Source of the DNA: CAINVV01 sp031432175
Lineage (GTDB): Bacteria; Bacteroidota; Bacteroidia; Bacteroidales; Prolixibacteraceae
DNA: 45,785 nt
Direction: 5' to 3'
Assembly: GCA_964358545.1 (NCBI GenBank)
Contig: CAYHQN010000014.1
Coordinates: 1 to 45,785, forward strand
Below the pieces are notes generated by a model that worked only from the letters and a program-made list of their open reading frames with translations, did not search any database and was not told the DNA's origin. Positions 16,002 to 24,406 of the stretch are shown here, piece after piece (positions within the stretch are counted from its first letter, which is position 1; each line of letters starts with the position of its first letter). The position numbers and the translations under genes are program-made.

Positions 16002-18074
16002 ATGATTAAACAAAGGTTTTTGTGCACACAAAAACCGGCGGTAACGTTCAGAAAATGGGGTAGAAAGGGCTTTTCAGTCTTTTCCAGTTTGCACAAGGTC
16101 ATTCAGATTGCTACATTGAGTATCAGTTATTTGACTTTTGCAGCTCCGGCCCATGCCGAACGTTTATTGTTGGTGACAACCGGCGACACACTACAACACA
16201 TCAAAGAGGTAGAGGTGGAAGAGGTTGTTATAAGTGCACAGCGCACTCCTGTCGCATTTTCCCAGACAGCGCACATAGTACAAATTATTGCAAAAGAGGA
16301 GCTTGCGAATGCCCCTGTTCACGATCTTCAGGATCTGCTCAAATTCGCGTCCGCTGTAGATGTAAGACAACGCGGAAACAATGGGGTACAGGCTGACATC
16401 AGCATCCGCGGAAGTTCATTCGATCAGGTATTGATCCTCCTGAACGGAATTCAGCTCAATGACCCCCAAACCGGACACCACAACCTAAACCTGCCGGTCA
16501 GTTATGATGCCATCGACCGCATCGAAATCCTCGAAGGACCCTCTGCCAGGCTTTATGGTCCCAATGCCTTTGCCGGGGCCATAAATATCATCACCGGTCA
16601 GGCATCTTCCCCACAAATTACAGGACGAATCAGTTCAGGCCAATATGGTTTTCTGGAAACGGCAATCAGCTCCTCATTCCAGACAGGAAAATTAACCAAC
16701 AGTTTTTCTGGTGATTACAAAAGAGCCGACGGGTCCCTTCAAAACAGGGATTTTAATATCAGCAACCTTTTTTACAGCGGTAATTGGGTATTTCCTACCG
16801 GGAAACTGCAATTCCAGGGGGGATACACCGACAGGGGCTTTGGCGCCAATGATTTCTATACACCCGCCTATCCCAATCAGTATGAGCGGATAAAAACTAC
16901 ATTCGCCTCTGTAAAAGCCACTTCTGATGGTACTCTTCATCTCTCTCCCTCATTTTACTGGAGAAGAAACCAGGATCGGTTCGAGCTTTTCAGGGATTTT
17001 GAAAATGCACCCACCTGGTACAAAATGCACAATTACCATCTGACAGATACTTATGGCTCAAATTTAAGTGGTTGGGTTACCACTGGATTTGGAAAGCTTG
17101 CCTTCGGAACCGATTTCAGAAGCGAGAATATTTGGAGCACTGTTCTAGGGAAGGAGATGAATGCACCAACCAGTGTTCCGGGGGAATCCGGTATTCAGTT
17201 TAAATATGCCGACAGCAGGACCAATCTTAGTCTTTTTGGTGAGTATTCGCACCATTTTGGCACCATTGATCTCTCTGGTGGAGCGATGGTCAACAGCAAC
17301 TCCTCTCTTGGCAGAAAATGGCAGATCTATCCCGGATTTGATTTGGGGTGGAAAATTATCCGACCATTGAAATTGTACCTCTCCATTAATAAATCACTAC
17401 GACTCCCAACATTTACAGACCTTTATTACAAAAGTGCAACCAATGTCGGAAATCCGGATCTCCGTCCGGAGGAGGCGCTTTCGGTCGAAACAGGGTTAAA
17501 ATATGGCAACGAATGGATGACATCAAATGTAACCCTCTTCAAAAGATGGGGAGAGAACATGATCGATTGGGTCAGACAGCCGAATGAAACTGTTTGGAAT
17601 GCCAAAAATCTAACCAACCTCAATACAGCAGGATTCGAATTCAATACCCGTCTTAATCCTTCGAAACTTTTCGAAAAGAAGCTGTTTATCCAATCTTTGG
17701 ATTTTTCGTATGGCTTCATGACGCAGGATAAGGAGTCAGGAACATTCATTTCGAAATATTTGCTGGATTACCTGAAGCACAAAGTTGACATTCGGCTTAC
17801 GCACGCCATTGCCAAACATTTGAACGCAAGCTGGCTCTTCTCTTACCAGGATCGCAACGGGACCTATACTTCATGGACTGGCAGCAAATACGGTGATGAA
17901 GTGAAATACAAGCCGCTATGGCTTGTGGATTCGCGCCTTAACTGGATCAGAAATCAGTTTACCTTCTTTGTTGAAGCCAACAATTTGCTAAACATTACCT
18001 ATTATGATTATGGAAATGTGGAACAACCCGGAATCTGGGGAAAAGCCGGAATTGTCATTAAATTAGGGATTTAG
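16002..18074 (+). CDS. TonB-dependent outer-membrane receptor, BtuB-like
   Basis: 690 residues. The signal region is unusually long: about 35 basic and mixed residues including FRKWGRKGFSVFSSLHK precede the hydrophobic core and an APAHA cleavage site near 52. The plug domain follows (EVVISAQRTPVAFS, DLQDLLKFASAVDVRQRG, DISIRGSSFDQVLILLNG, DRIEILEGPSARLYGPNAF then AGAINI), then a 22-strand type barrel with alternating residues. A TonB-linked receptor of this size and plug resembles BtuB-type importers of corrinoids or other small ligands. No SusD-like partner is present, which argues against a glycan SusC. It converges on the TlpA-like gene with a 10-base gap. Confidence 0.85.
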   Translation: MIKQRFLCTQKPAVTFRKWGRKGFSVFSSLHKVIQIATLSISYLTFAAPAHAERLLLVTTGDTLQHIKEVEVEEVVISAQRTPVAFSQTAHIVQIIAKEELANAPVHDLQDLLKFASAVDVRQRGNNGVQADISIRGSSFDQVLILLNGIQLNDPQTGHHNLNLPVSYDAIDRIEILEGPSARLYGPNAFAGAINIITGQASSPQITGRISSGQYGFLETAISSSFQTGKLTNSFSGDYKRADGSLQNRDFNISNLFYSGNWVFPTGKLQFQGGYTDRGFGANDFYTPAYPNQYERIKTTFASVKATSDGTLHLSPSFYWRRNQDRFELFRDFENAPTWYKMHNYHLTDTYGSNLSGWVTTGFGKLAFGTDFRSENIWSTVLGKEMNAPTSVPGESGIQFKYADSRTNLSLFGEYSHHFGTIDLSGGAMVNSNSSLGRKWQIYPGFDLGWKIIRPLKLYLSINKSLRLPTFTDLYYKSATNVGNPDLRPEEALSVETGLKYGNEWMTSNVTLFKRWGENMIDWVRQPNETVWNAKNLTNLNTAGFEFNTRLNPSKLFEKKLFIQSLDFSYGFMTQDKESGTFISKYLLDYLKHKVDIRLTHAIAKHLNASWLFSYQDRNGTYTSWTGSKYGDEVKYKPLWLVDSRLNWIRNQFTFFVEANNLLNITYYDYGNVEQPGIWGKAGIVIKLGI

Positions 18075-18084
18075 ATGCACAATT

Positions 18085-18612
18085 TTATAATTTACTGTCA
18101 ATCAGCTTAACGAGTTCGCTGAAGTGACTCTCTTCAAATCCCTCCGACATGAAAATGATAGTTCCCTCCTCATCCAGCAAAAAACTCCTTGGGATAGTCT
18201 GAGCGGCAAATTTTCCATAAACGCCTCGTTTAGGATCAGGAAAGAAAGGAAATTGAAAACCATTGTCCTTCCTGAACTTATCAACTTCTTGCCATGTATG
18301 TTCACGTCCGAACGTCAACATGGCAAATTTGGGGTTGTTCTGGTGTTTGTTCCAGATTTCAGATTGAATTTTGGGTAGCTCTATTTTGCAGGGACCACAC
18401 CAGGTTGCAAAGAAATTGATTAGCACCACCTTGCCTTTAAAATCAATGATGGAAGCCGTTTTGCCCTTCATTGATTCAAATTGGAAATTTGGCACCTGCA
18501 TACCTGTGGAAACAAATGTAGCTGCACCTTTGGGAGCAGTCTGGGCAAAAGCAGAAGCACTCATCAACAAGGTAAGGATCAGGTACAATTTGATTTTGTT
18601 TTTCATAGACAT
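18085..18612 (-). CDS. TlpA-like periplasmic thiol-disulfide oxidoreductase
   Basis: 175 residues. A signal peptide (KIKLYLILTLLMSASAFAQ) precedes a thioredoxin fold with redox motif FFATWCGPC at 67-75 and the cis-proline segment QTIPRSFLL. VPNFQFESMKGK and IDFKGKVVLINF are typical of the AhpC/TSA-thioredoxin class. It is probably periplasmic and reduces or transfers electrons to protein thiols, as in cytochrome maturation. The second Met (residue 3) could also be the start. It follows purC by 25 bases and may be the end of a phoH-purC-tlpA transcript. Confidence 0.88.
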   Translation of the reverse strand: MSMKNKIKLYLILTLLMSASAFAQTAPKGAATFVSTGMQVPNFQFESMKGKTASIIDFKGKVVLINFFATWCGPCKIELPKIQSEIWNKHQNNPKFAMLTFGREHTWQEVDKFRKDNGFQFPFFPDPKRGVYGKFAAQTIPRSFLLDEEGTIIFMSEGFEESHFSELVKLIDSKL

Positions 18613-18637
18613 ATGTTATTGACTCACCAACCTTTTT

Positions 18638-19588
18638 TCAAAGCTTTTTGGTAATAAATTCTGTGATATTTTGAAAGATCCTCGCATTGACATCTTCGAG
18701 TTCTGCCCTGACAAATTTGTCTCCGGTAATGTGTTCAAAGAGCTCAATGTAGCGCTCAGAAATTTGGGCAACAAAGTCATCACTCATAAATGGAACTTTT
18801 TGTCCCTCTTTGCCCTGGAAATTATTTTCAATCAGCCACTGTCGAACAAACTCTTTCGACAGTTGCTTCTGATTTTCACCTTTGGCAAGCCTTTCCTGGT
18901 AACCATCGGCATAAAAATAGCGTGAAGAGTCGGGGGTATGAATTTCGTCAATAAGATAGATGACACCATCCTTTTTGCCGAATTCATACTTGGTATCAAC
19001 TAAAATCAGTCCCATTTGAGCAGCCATTTCGGTACCACGCTGGAAAATGGCCCTCGTATATAGCTCTAATTTAGCGTATTCTTCTGCAGATACCAGCCCT
19101 TGGGCGATAATCTCCTCGCGGGAAATATCCTCGTCATGACCTTCTGATGCCTTGGTAGTTGGCGTAATGATTGGCGCTGCGAATTTTTGATTCTCTTTCA
19201 TTCCTTCCGGAAGTTGTATGCCGCACAAGCTCCGTTTTCCTGAATTGTATTCTCTCCAGGCATGACCGGTTAAATAACCCCGAATTACCATCTCTACTTT
19301 GTAGGGTTCACACAAGTGTCCGACTGTTACCATCGGATCGGGAGTTGCAATTTTCCAATTGGGAACAATGTCGCTGGTGGCATCCAGAAATTTGGAAGCT
19401 ATCTGGTTCAATACCTGACCTTTGAAAGGAATTCCCTTGGGTAATACCACATCAAAGGCTGAGATACGGTCTGAAACAACCATCACCAGGTATTCATTGT
19501 TGATGTTGTATACATCACGAACTTTTCCTTTGTAAACATCCTTCAATCCCGGAAAAGTAAAATTTGTTGTGACAATAGCTTTGTTCAT
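18638..19588 (-). CDS. purC: Phosphoribosylaminoimidazole-succinocarboxamide synthase
   Basis: 316 residues, in the range of the longer SAICAR synthetases. The enzyme joins CAIR and aspartate with ATP in de novo purine synthesis. Recognised segments are VYKGKVRDVYNI near the N-terminus, VVSDRISAFDVVLPKGIPFKG (residues about 36-56), EPYKVEMVIRGYLTG, GYLTGHAWREY, LILVDTKYEFG and the metal-binding LIDEIHTPDSSRY. It lies 15 bases after phoH on the same strand. The ATG at 19588 directly precedes the conserved N-terminal sequence. Confidence 0.96.
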   Translation of the reverse strand: MNKAIVTTNFTFPGLKDVYKGKVRDVYNINNEYLVMVVSDRISAFDVVLPKGIPFKGQVLNQIASKFLDATSDIVPNWKIATPDPMVTVGHLCEPYKVEMVIRGYLTGHAWREYNSGKRSLCGIQLPEGMKENQKFAAPIITPTTKASEGHDEDISREEIIAQGLVSAEEYAKLELYTRAIFQRGTEMAAQMGLILVDTKYEFGKKDGVIYLIDEIHTPDSSRYFYADGYQERLAKGENQKQLSKEFVRQWLIENNFQGKEGQKVPFMSDDFVAQISERYIELFEHITGDKFVRAELEDVNARIFQNITEFITKKL

Positions 19589-19603
19589 ATATGTTCCTTT
19601 TTA

Positions 19604-20584
19604 TCAATTTGTTATATTTTTTTTGTGTTCATCTCTCTTTTCTTCGTAACGATCATAGGCCAATACAATGTCTTTGACCAGTTTATGCCTGATAATATCG
19701 GTGTGATCAAAATAAATGGTTGCAATTCCTTCAATTCCTTTTAAAATTTTAAGGGCAAAGATCAGGCCTGATTCCTGCTTCCTGGGAAGATCAATTTGTG
19801 TTATGTCGCCGGTAATCACATACTTGGTATTGAGGCCCATCCTGGTAAGAAACATCTTTAATTGAGGAACTGAGGTGTTTTGAGCCTCATCCAAAATCAC
19901 AAAAGCGTTACTCAAAGTCCTTCCGCGCATAAAAGCAAGCGGGGCAATCTGGATTATGCCATCTTTGAGGTACTCTTCAAGTTTTTTTGCAGGGATCATA
20001 TCCAGCAAGGCATCGTAAAGTGGCTGAAGGTAGGGATCAATCTTTTCTTTAAGGTCACCGGGAAGAAAACCTAAATTTTCGCCGGCTTCAACAGCCGGTC
20101 TGCTGAGGATTATTTTCTTTATCTCTCTGTTTTTCAGTAACCTAACAGCCAAAGCTATCGCGGTATAGGTTTTTCCGGTTCCGGCAGGACCAATGGCAAA
20201 CATCAAATCAACTTCGGAGCAACTCTCAACAAGTCTCTTTTGGTTGAGCGTCCTTGCCCTTACCGGCTTTCCGGAATTCCCAAAGAGAAGTACATCGCTG
20301 TTGTTAAGCATACTCTGATCCGTATTCTCAGGATCGTTCATCATAATTTGATGGATCGTTTCGTCCGAAAGGGTGTTGAACCGATAATAATGCTCCAGGA
20401 TTAGCTGAAATTTCTGTGAAAACAGGGTGACCTGTATTTCATCACCCTTCACTTTTAGAAGATTCCCTCTGGCAACCAAAGATAAATTCGGACAATATTT
20501 CTTTATAAGATCCAGTTTAGAATTCCTGATTCCGTAAAAATCAGCAGGTTCGATGCCATCGAGGTAAAAAGCGTTTTCAATCAT
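19604..20584 (-). CDS. PhoH family ATPase
   Basis: 326 residues. Walker A GPAGTGKT lies at 132-139 and Walker B with DEAQN at 232-236, in the order of PhoH/PhoL P-loop NTPases. SRPAVEAGENLGFLPGD and YVITGDITQIDLPR are strong family markers. PhoL-type proteins are linked to rRNA processing and RNA helicase activity. It is the first gene of a leftward group with purC and the tlpA-like gene, and is divergent from mazG across 124 bases. Confidence 0.93.
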   Translation of the reverse strand: MIENAFYLDGIEPADFYGIRNSKLDLIKKYCPNLSLVARGNLLKVKGDEIQVTLFSQKFQLILEHYYRFNTLSDETIHQIMMNDPENTDQSMLNNSDVLLFGNSGKPVRARTLNQKRLVESCSEVDLMFAIGPAGTGKTYTAIALAVRLLKNREIKKIILSRPAVEAGENLGFLPGDLKEKIDPYLQPLYDALLDMIPAKKLEEYLKDGIIQIAPLAFMRGRTLSNAFVILDEAQNTSVPQLKMFLTRMGLNTKYVITGDITQIDLPRKQESGLIFALKILKGIEGIATIYFDHTDIIRHKLVKDIVLAYDRYEEKRDEHKKNITN

Positions 20585-20708
20585 AGGCTAGAAATACCAA
20601 CATAAAATTTTCTGCAAAATAAAGATTTTTTTGATACCTATTTCAGGAAGAGGCTTCAGAAAATTAAAACAGGCAAAAGTGTATCTTCGCAATTTAAATC
20701 TTTGATAA

Positions 20709-21494
20709 ATGAAGCGGGAAGAAAAAATGGACGCCTTTGGTAAGTTGCTGGATATCATGGATGAGCTTCGTGAAAAGTGTCCATGGGACCGCGAACAAAC
20801 CAACGAGTCATTGCGGAAACTGACCATTGAAGAGGTATACGAACTGGGTGATGCCGTTTTGGAAAACAATGTTCAGGAGATAAAAAAAGAGCTGGGTGAT
20901 ATCTTGCTTCATATTGTCTTTTATGCCAAAATAGGGGAGGAGCAAGGTTCTTTCGATATTGGAGATGTAATTAACCACCTCATTGATAAATTAATATATC
21001 GTCATCCACACGTTTTTGGATCTACCGAAGTCAATAATTCAGAGCAGGTAATCCGTAACTGGGAAAACCTGAAACTTACCGAAAATGGAAGAACCAATCG
21101 TGTTTTAGAAGGAGTTCCAATGGCATTGCCGGCGCTTGTAAAAGCAAACAGGATACAGGAGAAGGTGAGGGGAGTAGGTTTTGACTGGGAGTACAAGGAA
21201 CAGGTGTGGGATAAGGTAAAAGAGGAACTTGGCGAATTGGAGGCAGAGGTCAAAGCAGGCCGGATTAAGGAGATGGAAGACGAATTTGGCGACCTTATCT
21301 TCTCCATTGTCAATGCGGCCAGATTGTATGGCATAGATCCGGAAAGTGCACTCGAAAGAACAAATCAGAAATTTATCAAAAGGTTCAATTATCTGGAAGA
21401 GAAGACCTTATTAAAAGGAAAATCTCTTCAAGAGATGACCCTTGAAGAGATGGATGTCTATTGGAATGAAGCCAAAAAGTTGGATAAGAAGTAA
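20709..21494 (+). CDS. mazG: Nucleoside triphosphate pyrophosphohydrolase
   Basis: 261 residues, the normal length for two-domain MazG. It hydrolyses NTPs or dNTPs to monophosphate and pyrophosphate, limiting aberrant nucleotides. The first MazG domain shows CPWDREQTNESL and the metal-binding EEVYE (41-45) with ELGD (61-64). The second repeats the arrangement with GFDWEYKEQVWDKVKEELGEL and EDEFGDLIFSIVNAARL. A TATCTTCG at 20682-20689 is one base from the Bacteroidota -7 element. The gene converges on clpC with a 3-base gap and no hairpin between. Confidence 0.96.
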   Translation: MKREEKMDAFGKLLDIMDELREKCPWDREQTNESLRKLTIEEVYELGDAVLENNVQEIKKELGDILLHIVFYAKIGEEQGSFDIGDVINHLIDKLIYRHPHVFGSTEVNNSEQVIRNWENLKLTENGRTNRVLEGVPMALPALVKANRIQEKVRGVGFDWEYKEQVWDKVKEELGELEAEVKAGRIKEMEDEFGDLIFSIVNAARLYGIDPESALERTNQKFIKRFNYLEEKTLLKGKSLQEMTLEEMDVYWNEAKKLDKK

Positions 21495-21497
21495 AGA

Positions 21498-24071
21498 TTA
21501 CTCTTTCGTTTCCGGAGGCAACTCATGTAAATCCGGATCATTAAGAACTTTAACATCCTGTTTAACTATTTTGGCAACAATCTTATCTTTCGTTTCGTTC
21601 AATTCAACTGTAATGGTGTCACCTTCCATGATATCACTGCCAATGATGACCTCAGCGATCTCGTCTTCCAGGTATTTTTGGATGGCCCGTTTAAGCGGCC
21701 TGGCGCCAAACTGCGGATCAAAACCCTTGTCTGCTATAAAATCTTTGGCCTCATCAGAGATATAGAGCTTGTATTTTAAAGTCTCTATTCTTTGGTAGAA
21801 TCCCTTTAATTCAATATCAATAATTTGATTTATGTGGCTCTTTTCCAGGGCATTGAACATTACGACATCATCAACGCGGTTAAGAAATTCCGGCGCGAAA
21901 GCACGTTTCAACGCTTTTTGAATGACATACTTGTTGTGCTCGTTTTCATCTTCTGCAGTTGTTCTGGTATTGAATCCAACACCCTGACCAAAATCCTTCA
22001 ATTGTCTTGTGCCGATGTTGGATGTCATGATCAGAATGGTATTTCTGAAATCGATCTTACGTCCAAGACTGTCAGTCAGGCGACCTTCATCCATGACCTG
22101 AAGCAGGATATTGAAGACATCCGGATGCGCTTTCTCAATCTCATCCAATAAGATAACGGCATAGGGTTTTCTTCTGACTTTTTCGGTAAGCTGACCACCC
22201 TCTTCGTACCCGACATACCCGGGAGGAGCGCCAACGAGTCTCGATACAGAGAATTTTTCCATGTATTCGCTCATATCAACCCTAATCAAGGCATCAGTTG
22301 TATCAAAAAGATATTGGGCCAATACCTTGGCTAACTGAGTCTTACCAACGCCAGTGGGTCCAAGGAAGATAAAAGAGCCGATTGGTTTGTTTGGATCCTT
22401 CAATCCGGCACGGTTCCTTTGAATAGCTTTGGTAATTTTCTCAACGGCCTCATCCTGGCCGATGATGTTTTTCTTCATGTCGTTGTACATCACCTGCAGT
22501 CGTTTACCCTCTGCCTGTGCAATCTTCTGGACAGGAATACCTGACATCATGGCAACAATATCTGCCACTTGCGGTTCATCAACTATTTCCCGGTGACTTT
22601 CCAGTTCATGCTCCCAGATCTCTTTCTCCTTCTCGACAAGAGTGAGCAGATTTTTTTCGTTGTCGCGATAACTGGCGGCAAGTTCGAAATTTTGACCCTT
22701 CACAGCCAGAATTTTCGAAGCCCTGACCTCTTCAATCTTCTCCTCGAGCTTAATGATTCGCTCGGGAACTGTAATATTTGAAATGTGGACCCTTGATCCT
22801 GACTCATCCAATGCATCAATAGCCTTATCAGGAAGGTGTCTGTCGGAAATATATCTGGCTGTCAGCCTGACACATGCTTCGATTGCCTCTTTCGTATAGG
22901 TGACGTTGTGATGATCTTCGTATCTTTCCTTTATGTTGTGCAAAATTTCAATGGTCTCTTCAACTGAAGTAGGTTCAACCAATACTTTTTGAAATCTCCG
23001 TTCCAACGCCCCATCCTTTTCTATGTGTTGTCTGTATTCATCAAGTGTTGTTGCTCCAATGCATTGAATATCACCTCTGGCCAGAGCGGGTTTGAGCATA
23101 TTGGCTGCATCAAGGGAGCCTGTAGCTCCTCCAGCCCCGACAATAGTGTGAATCTCATCAATAAAAAGAATGATGTTGTCAACTTTGGCCAACTCATTGA
23201 GGATAGCCTTCATACGCTCCTCAAACTGGCCACGGTATTTAGTACCTGCTACGATTGATGCAAGATCCAGGCTTATCACCCTTTTGTCGAACAGTATCCG
23301 TGATACTTTCCTTTGCGAGATACGCAAGGCCAAACCCTCTACGATCGCCGACTTTCCAACGCCGGGTTCGCCAATCAGGACAGGATTATTTTTCTTCCTG
23401 CGGCTCAAAATTTGAGCTATTCGTTGAATCTCATTTTCGCGGCCTACAATTGGATCGAGACTCCCTTCCATGGCTGCTTTGGTAATGTCTACACCAAAAT
23501 TATCCAGTACCGGAGTGTCAGTCTTGGGATTGGCACTCCCCTTTTGACTTTGCGAAGAGCCGGAGGAGGAGGCGCCACTTCGGCCAAACATATCATCCTG
23601 ATCGTCACCCTCTTCAGGAAAATCTGATTTGTTTTCTACTTTGGATAACTCTATTATTTTGGTTTTTACTTCGTCGTAATTCAAATCATTCTTCTTAAAC
23701 AGTTCAAACACCAATCCATCTTTTTCCTTCAGAATTGCCAAAAGCAAATGACCTGTGTTTACAGTATCTTCATTGAGTGATCTTGCCTCCAGAAAGACAA
23801 TCTTCAGCGAACGTTCCGTATTTTTCAACAATGGGATAGAAGCATCCATTGGAAGGGACGCACCTTTTCTTAAATGAAGTTCTATTTCGTTTTTCAGGTT
23901 GTTAAAGTCCAAACCCAACTGTTTCATTGTATCTATTGCAATTCCTTCACCATCACGCAGTATTCCCAGGAACAGATGTTCGGTACCAATATGATCGTTT
24001 CCTAATCGTATTGCCTCCTCTCTGCTGTAGGTCAAAACATCCTTTATTCTTGGCGAAAATTTTGAGTCCAT
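21498..24071 (-). CDS. clpC: Clp protease ATP-binding subunit ClpC
   Basis: 857 residues. The N-terminal Clp repeat domain (SREEAIRLGNDHIGTEHLFLG in residues 16-36, then NTGHLLLAIL) is followed by an acidic and Ser/Gly-rich linker at about 152-185. Nucleotide-binding domain 1 has GEPGVGKS at 234-241, and the second has GPTGVGKT near 570 with DEIEKAHPDVFNILLQ and SNIGTR. It unfolds substrates and delivers them to ClpP. The middle coiled-coil region is short, as in ClpC rather than ClpB, supporting the protease-partner call. Confidence 0.94.
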   Translation of the reverse strand: MDSKFSPRIKDVLTYSREEAIRLGNDHIGTEHLFLGILRDGEGIAIDTMKQLGLDFNNLKNEIELHLRKGASLPMDASIPLLKNTERSLKIVFLEARSLNEDTVNTGHLLLAILKEKDGLVFELFKKNDLNYDEVKTKIIELSKVENKSDFPEEGDDQDDMFGRSGASSSGSSQSQKGSANPKTDTPVLDNFGVDITKAAMEGSLDPIVGRENEIQRIAQILSRRKKNNPVLIGEPGVGKSAIVEGLALRISQRKVSRILFDKRVISLDLASIVAGTKYRGQFEERMKAILNELAKVDNIILFIDEIHTIVGAGGATGSLDAANMLKPALARGDIQCIGATTLDEYRQHIEKDGALERRFQKVLVEPTSVEETIEILHNIKERYEDHHNVTYTKEAIEACVRLTARYISDRHLPDKAIDALDESGSRVHISNITVPERIIKLEEKIEEVRASKILAVKGQNFELAASYRDNEKNLLTLVEKEKEIWEHELESHREIVDEPQVADIVAMMSGIPVQKIAQAEGKRLQVMYNDMKKNIIGQDEAVEKITKAIQRNRAGLKDPNKPIGSFIFLGPTGVGKTQLAKVLAQYLFDTTDALIRVDMSEYMEKFSVSRLVGAPPGYVGYEEGGQLTEKVRRKPYAVILLDEIEKAHPDVFNILLQVMDEGRLTDSLGRKIDFRNTILIMTSNIGTRQLKDFGQGVGFNTRTTAEDENEHNKYVIQKALKRAFAPEFLNRVDDVVMFNALEKSHINQIIDIELKGFYQRIETLKYKLYISDEAKDFIADKGFDPQFGARPLKRAIQKYLEDEIAEVIIGSDIMEGDTITVELNETKDKIVAKIVKQDVKVLNDPDLHELPPETKE

Positions 24072-24406
24072 TCTTTTGTTTTAATTGCTTTCCATCAAAA
24101 ACCGTTCCTTTAACAAAATAACAAAAAATATTAATAAAATAATCCATTCCCAACCTACAATTAATATTAGTTGATTTAGCGATATTTTATTTAAACATAA
24201 GTGAATGAGCTAATTATATTTAAAGTCCCATTAAAAAAAATATTATTTTCCATTCATCACCCAAATTGCCATATTGTCACTGCCAGAAAGCATATAAATT
24301 ACAGGTTAAATATCACTAATTTATCAAGTGGTTATTCCCTCATTAACTTTAAAATGATTATTTTTGTGTTGCTTTTTTAACAAATTAAAATACAAATAAG
24401 ATCTAT
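24072..24406. other. Divergent intergenic region between clpC and gyrA
   Basis: A 335-base AT-rich stretch. The only element seen is TATTTTTG at 24359-24366, a Bacteroidota -7 match 40 bases before the gyrA ATG; no good TTG lies 17-23 bases further up. No clear clpC promoter, ORF or stable hairpin was seen. Confidence 0.5.
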
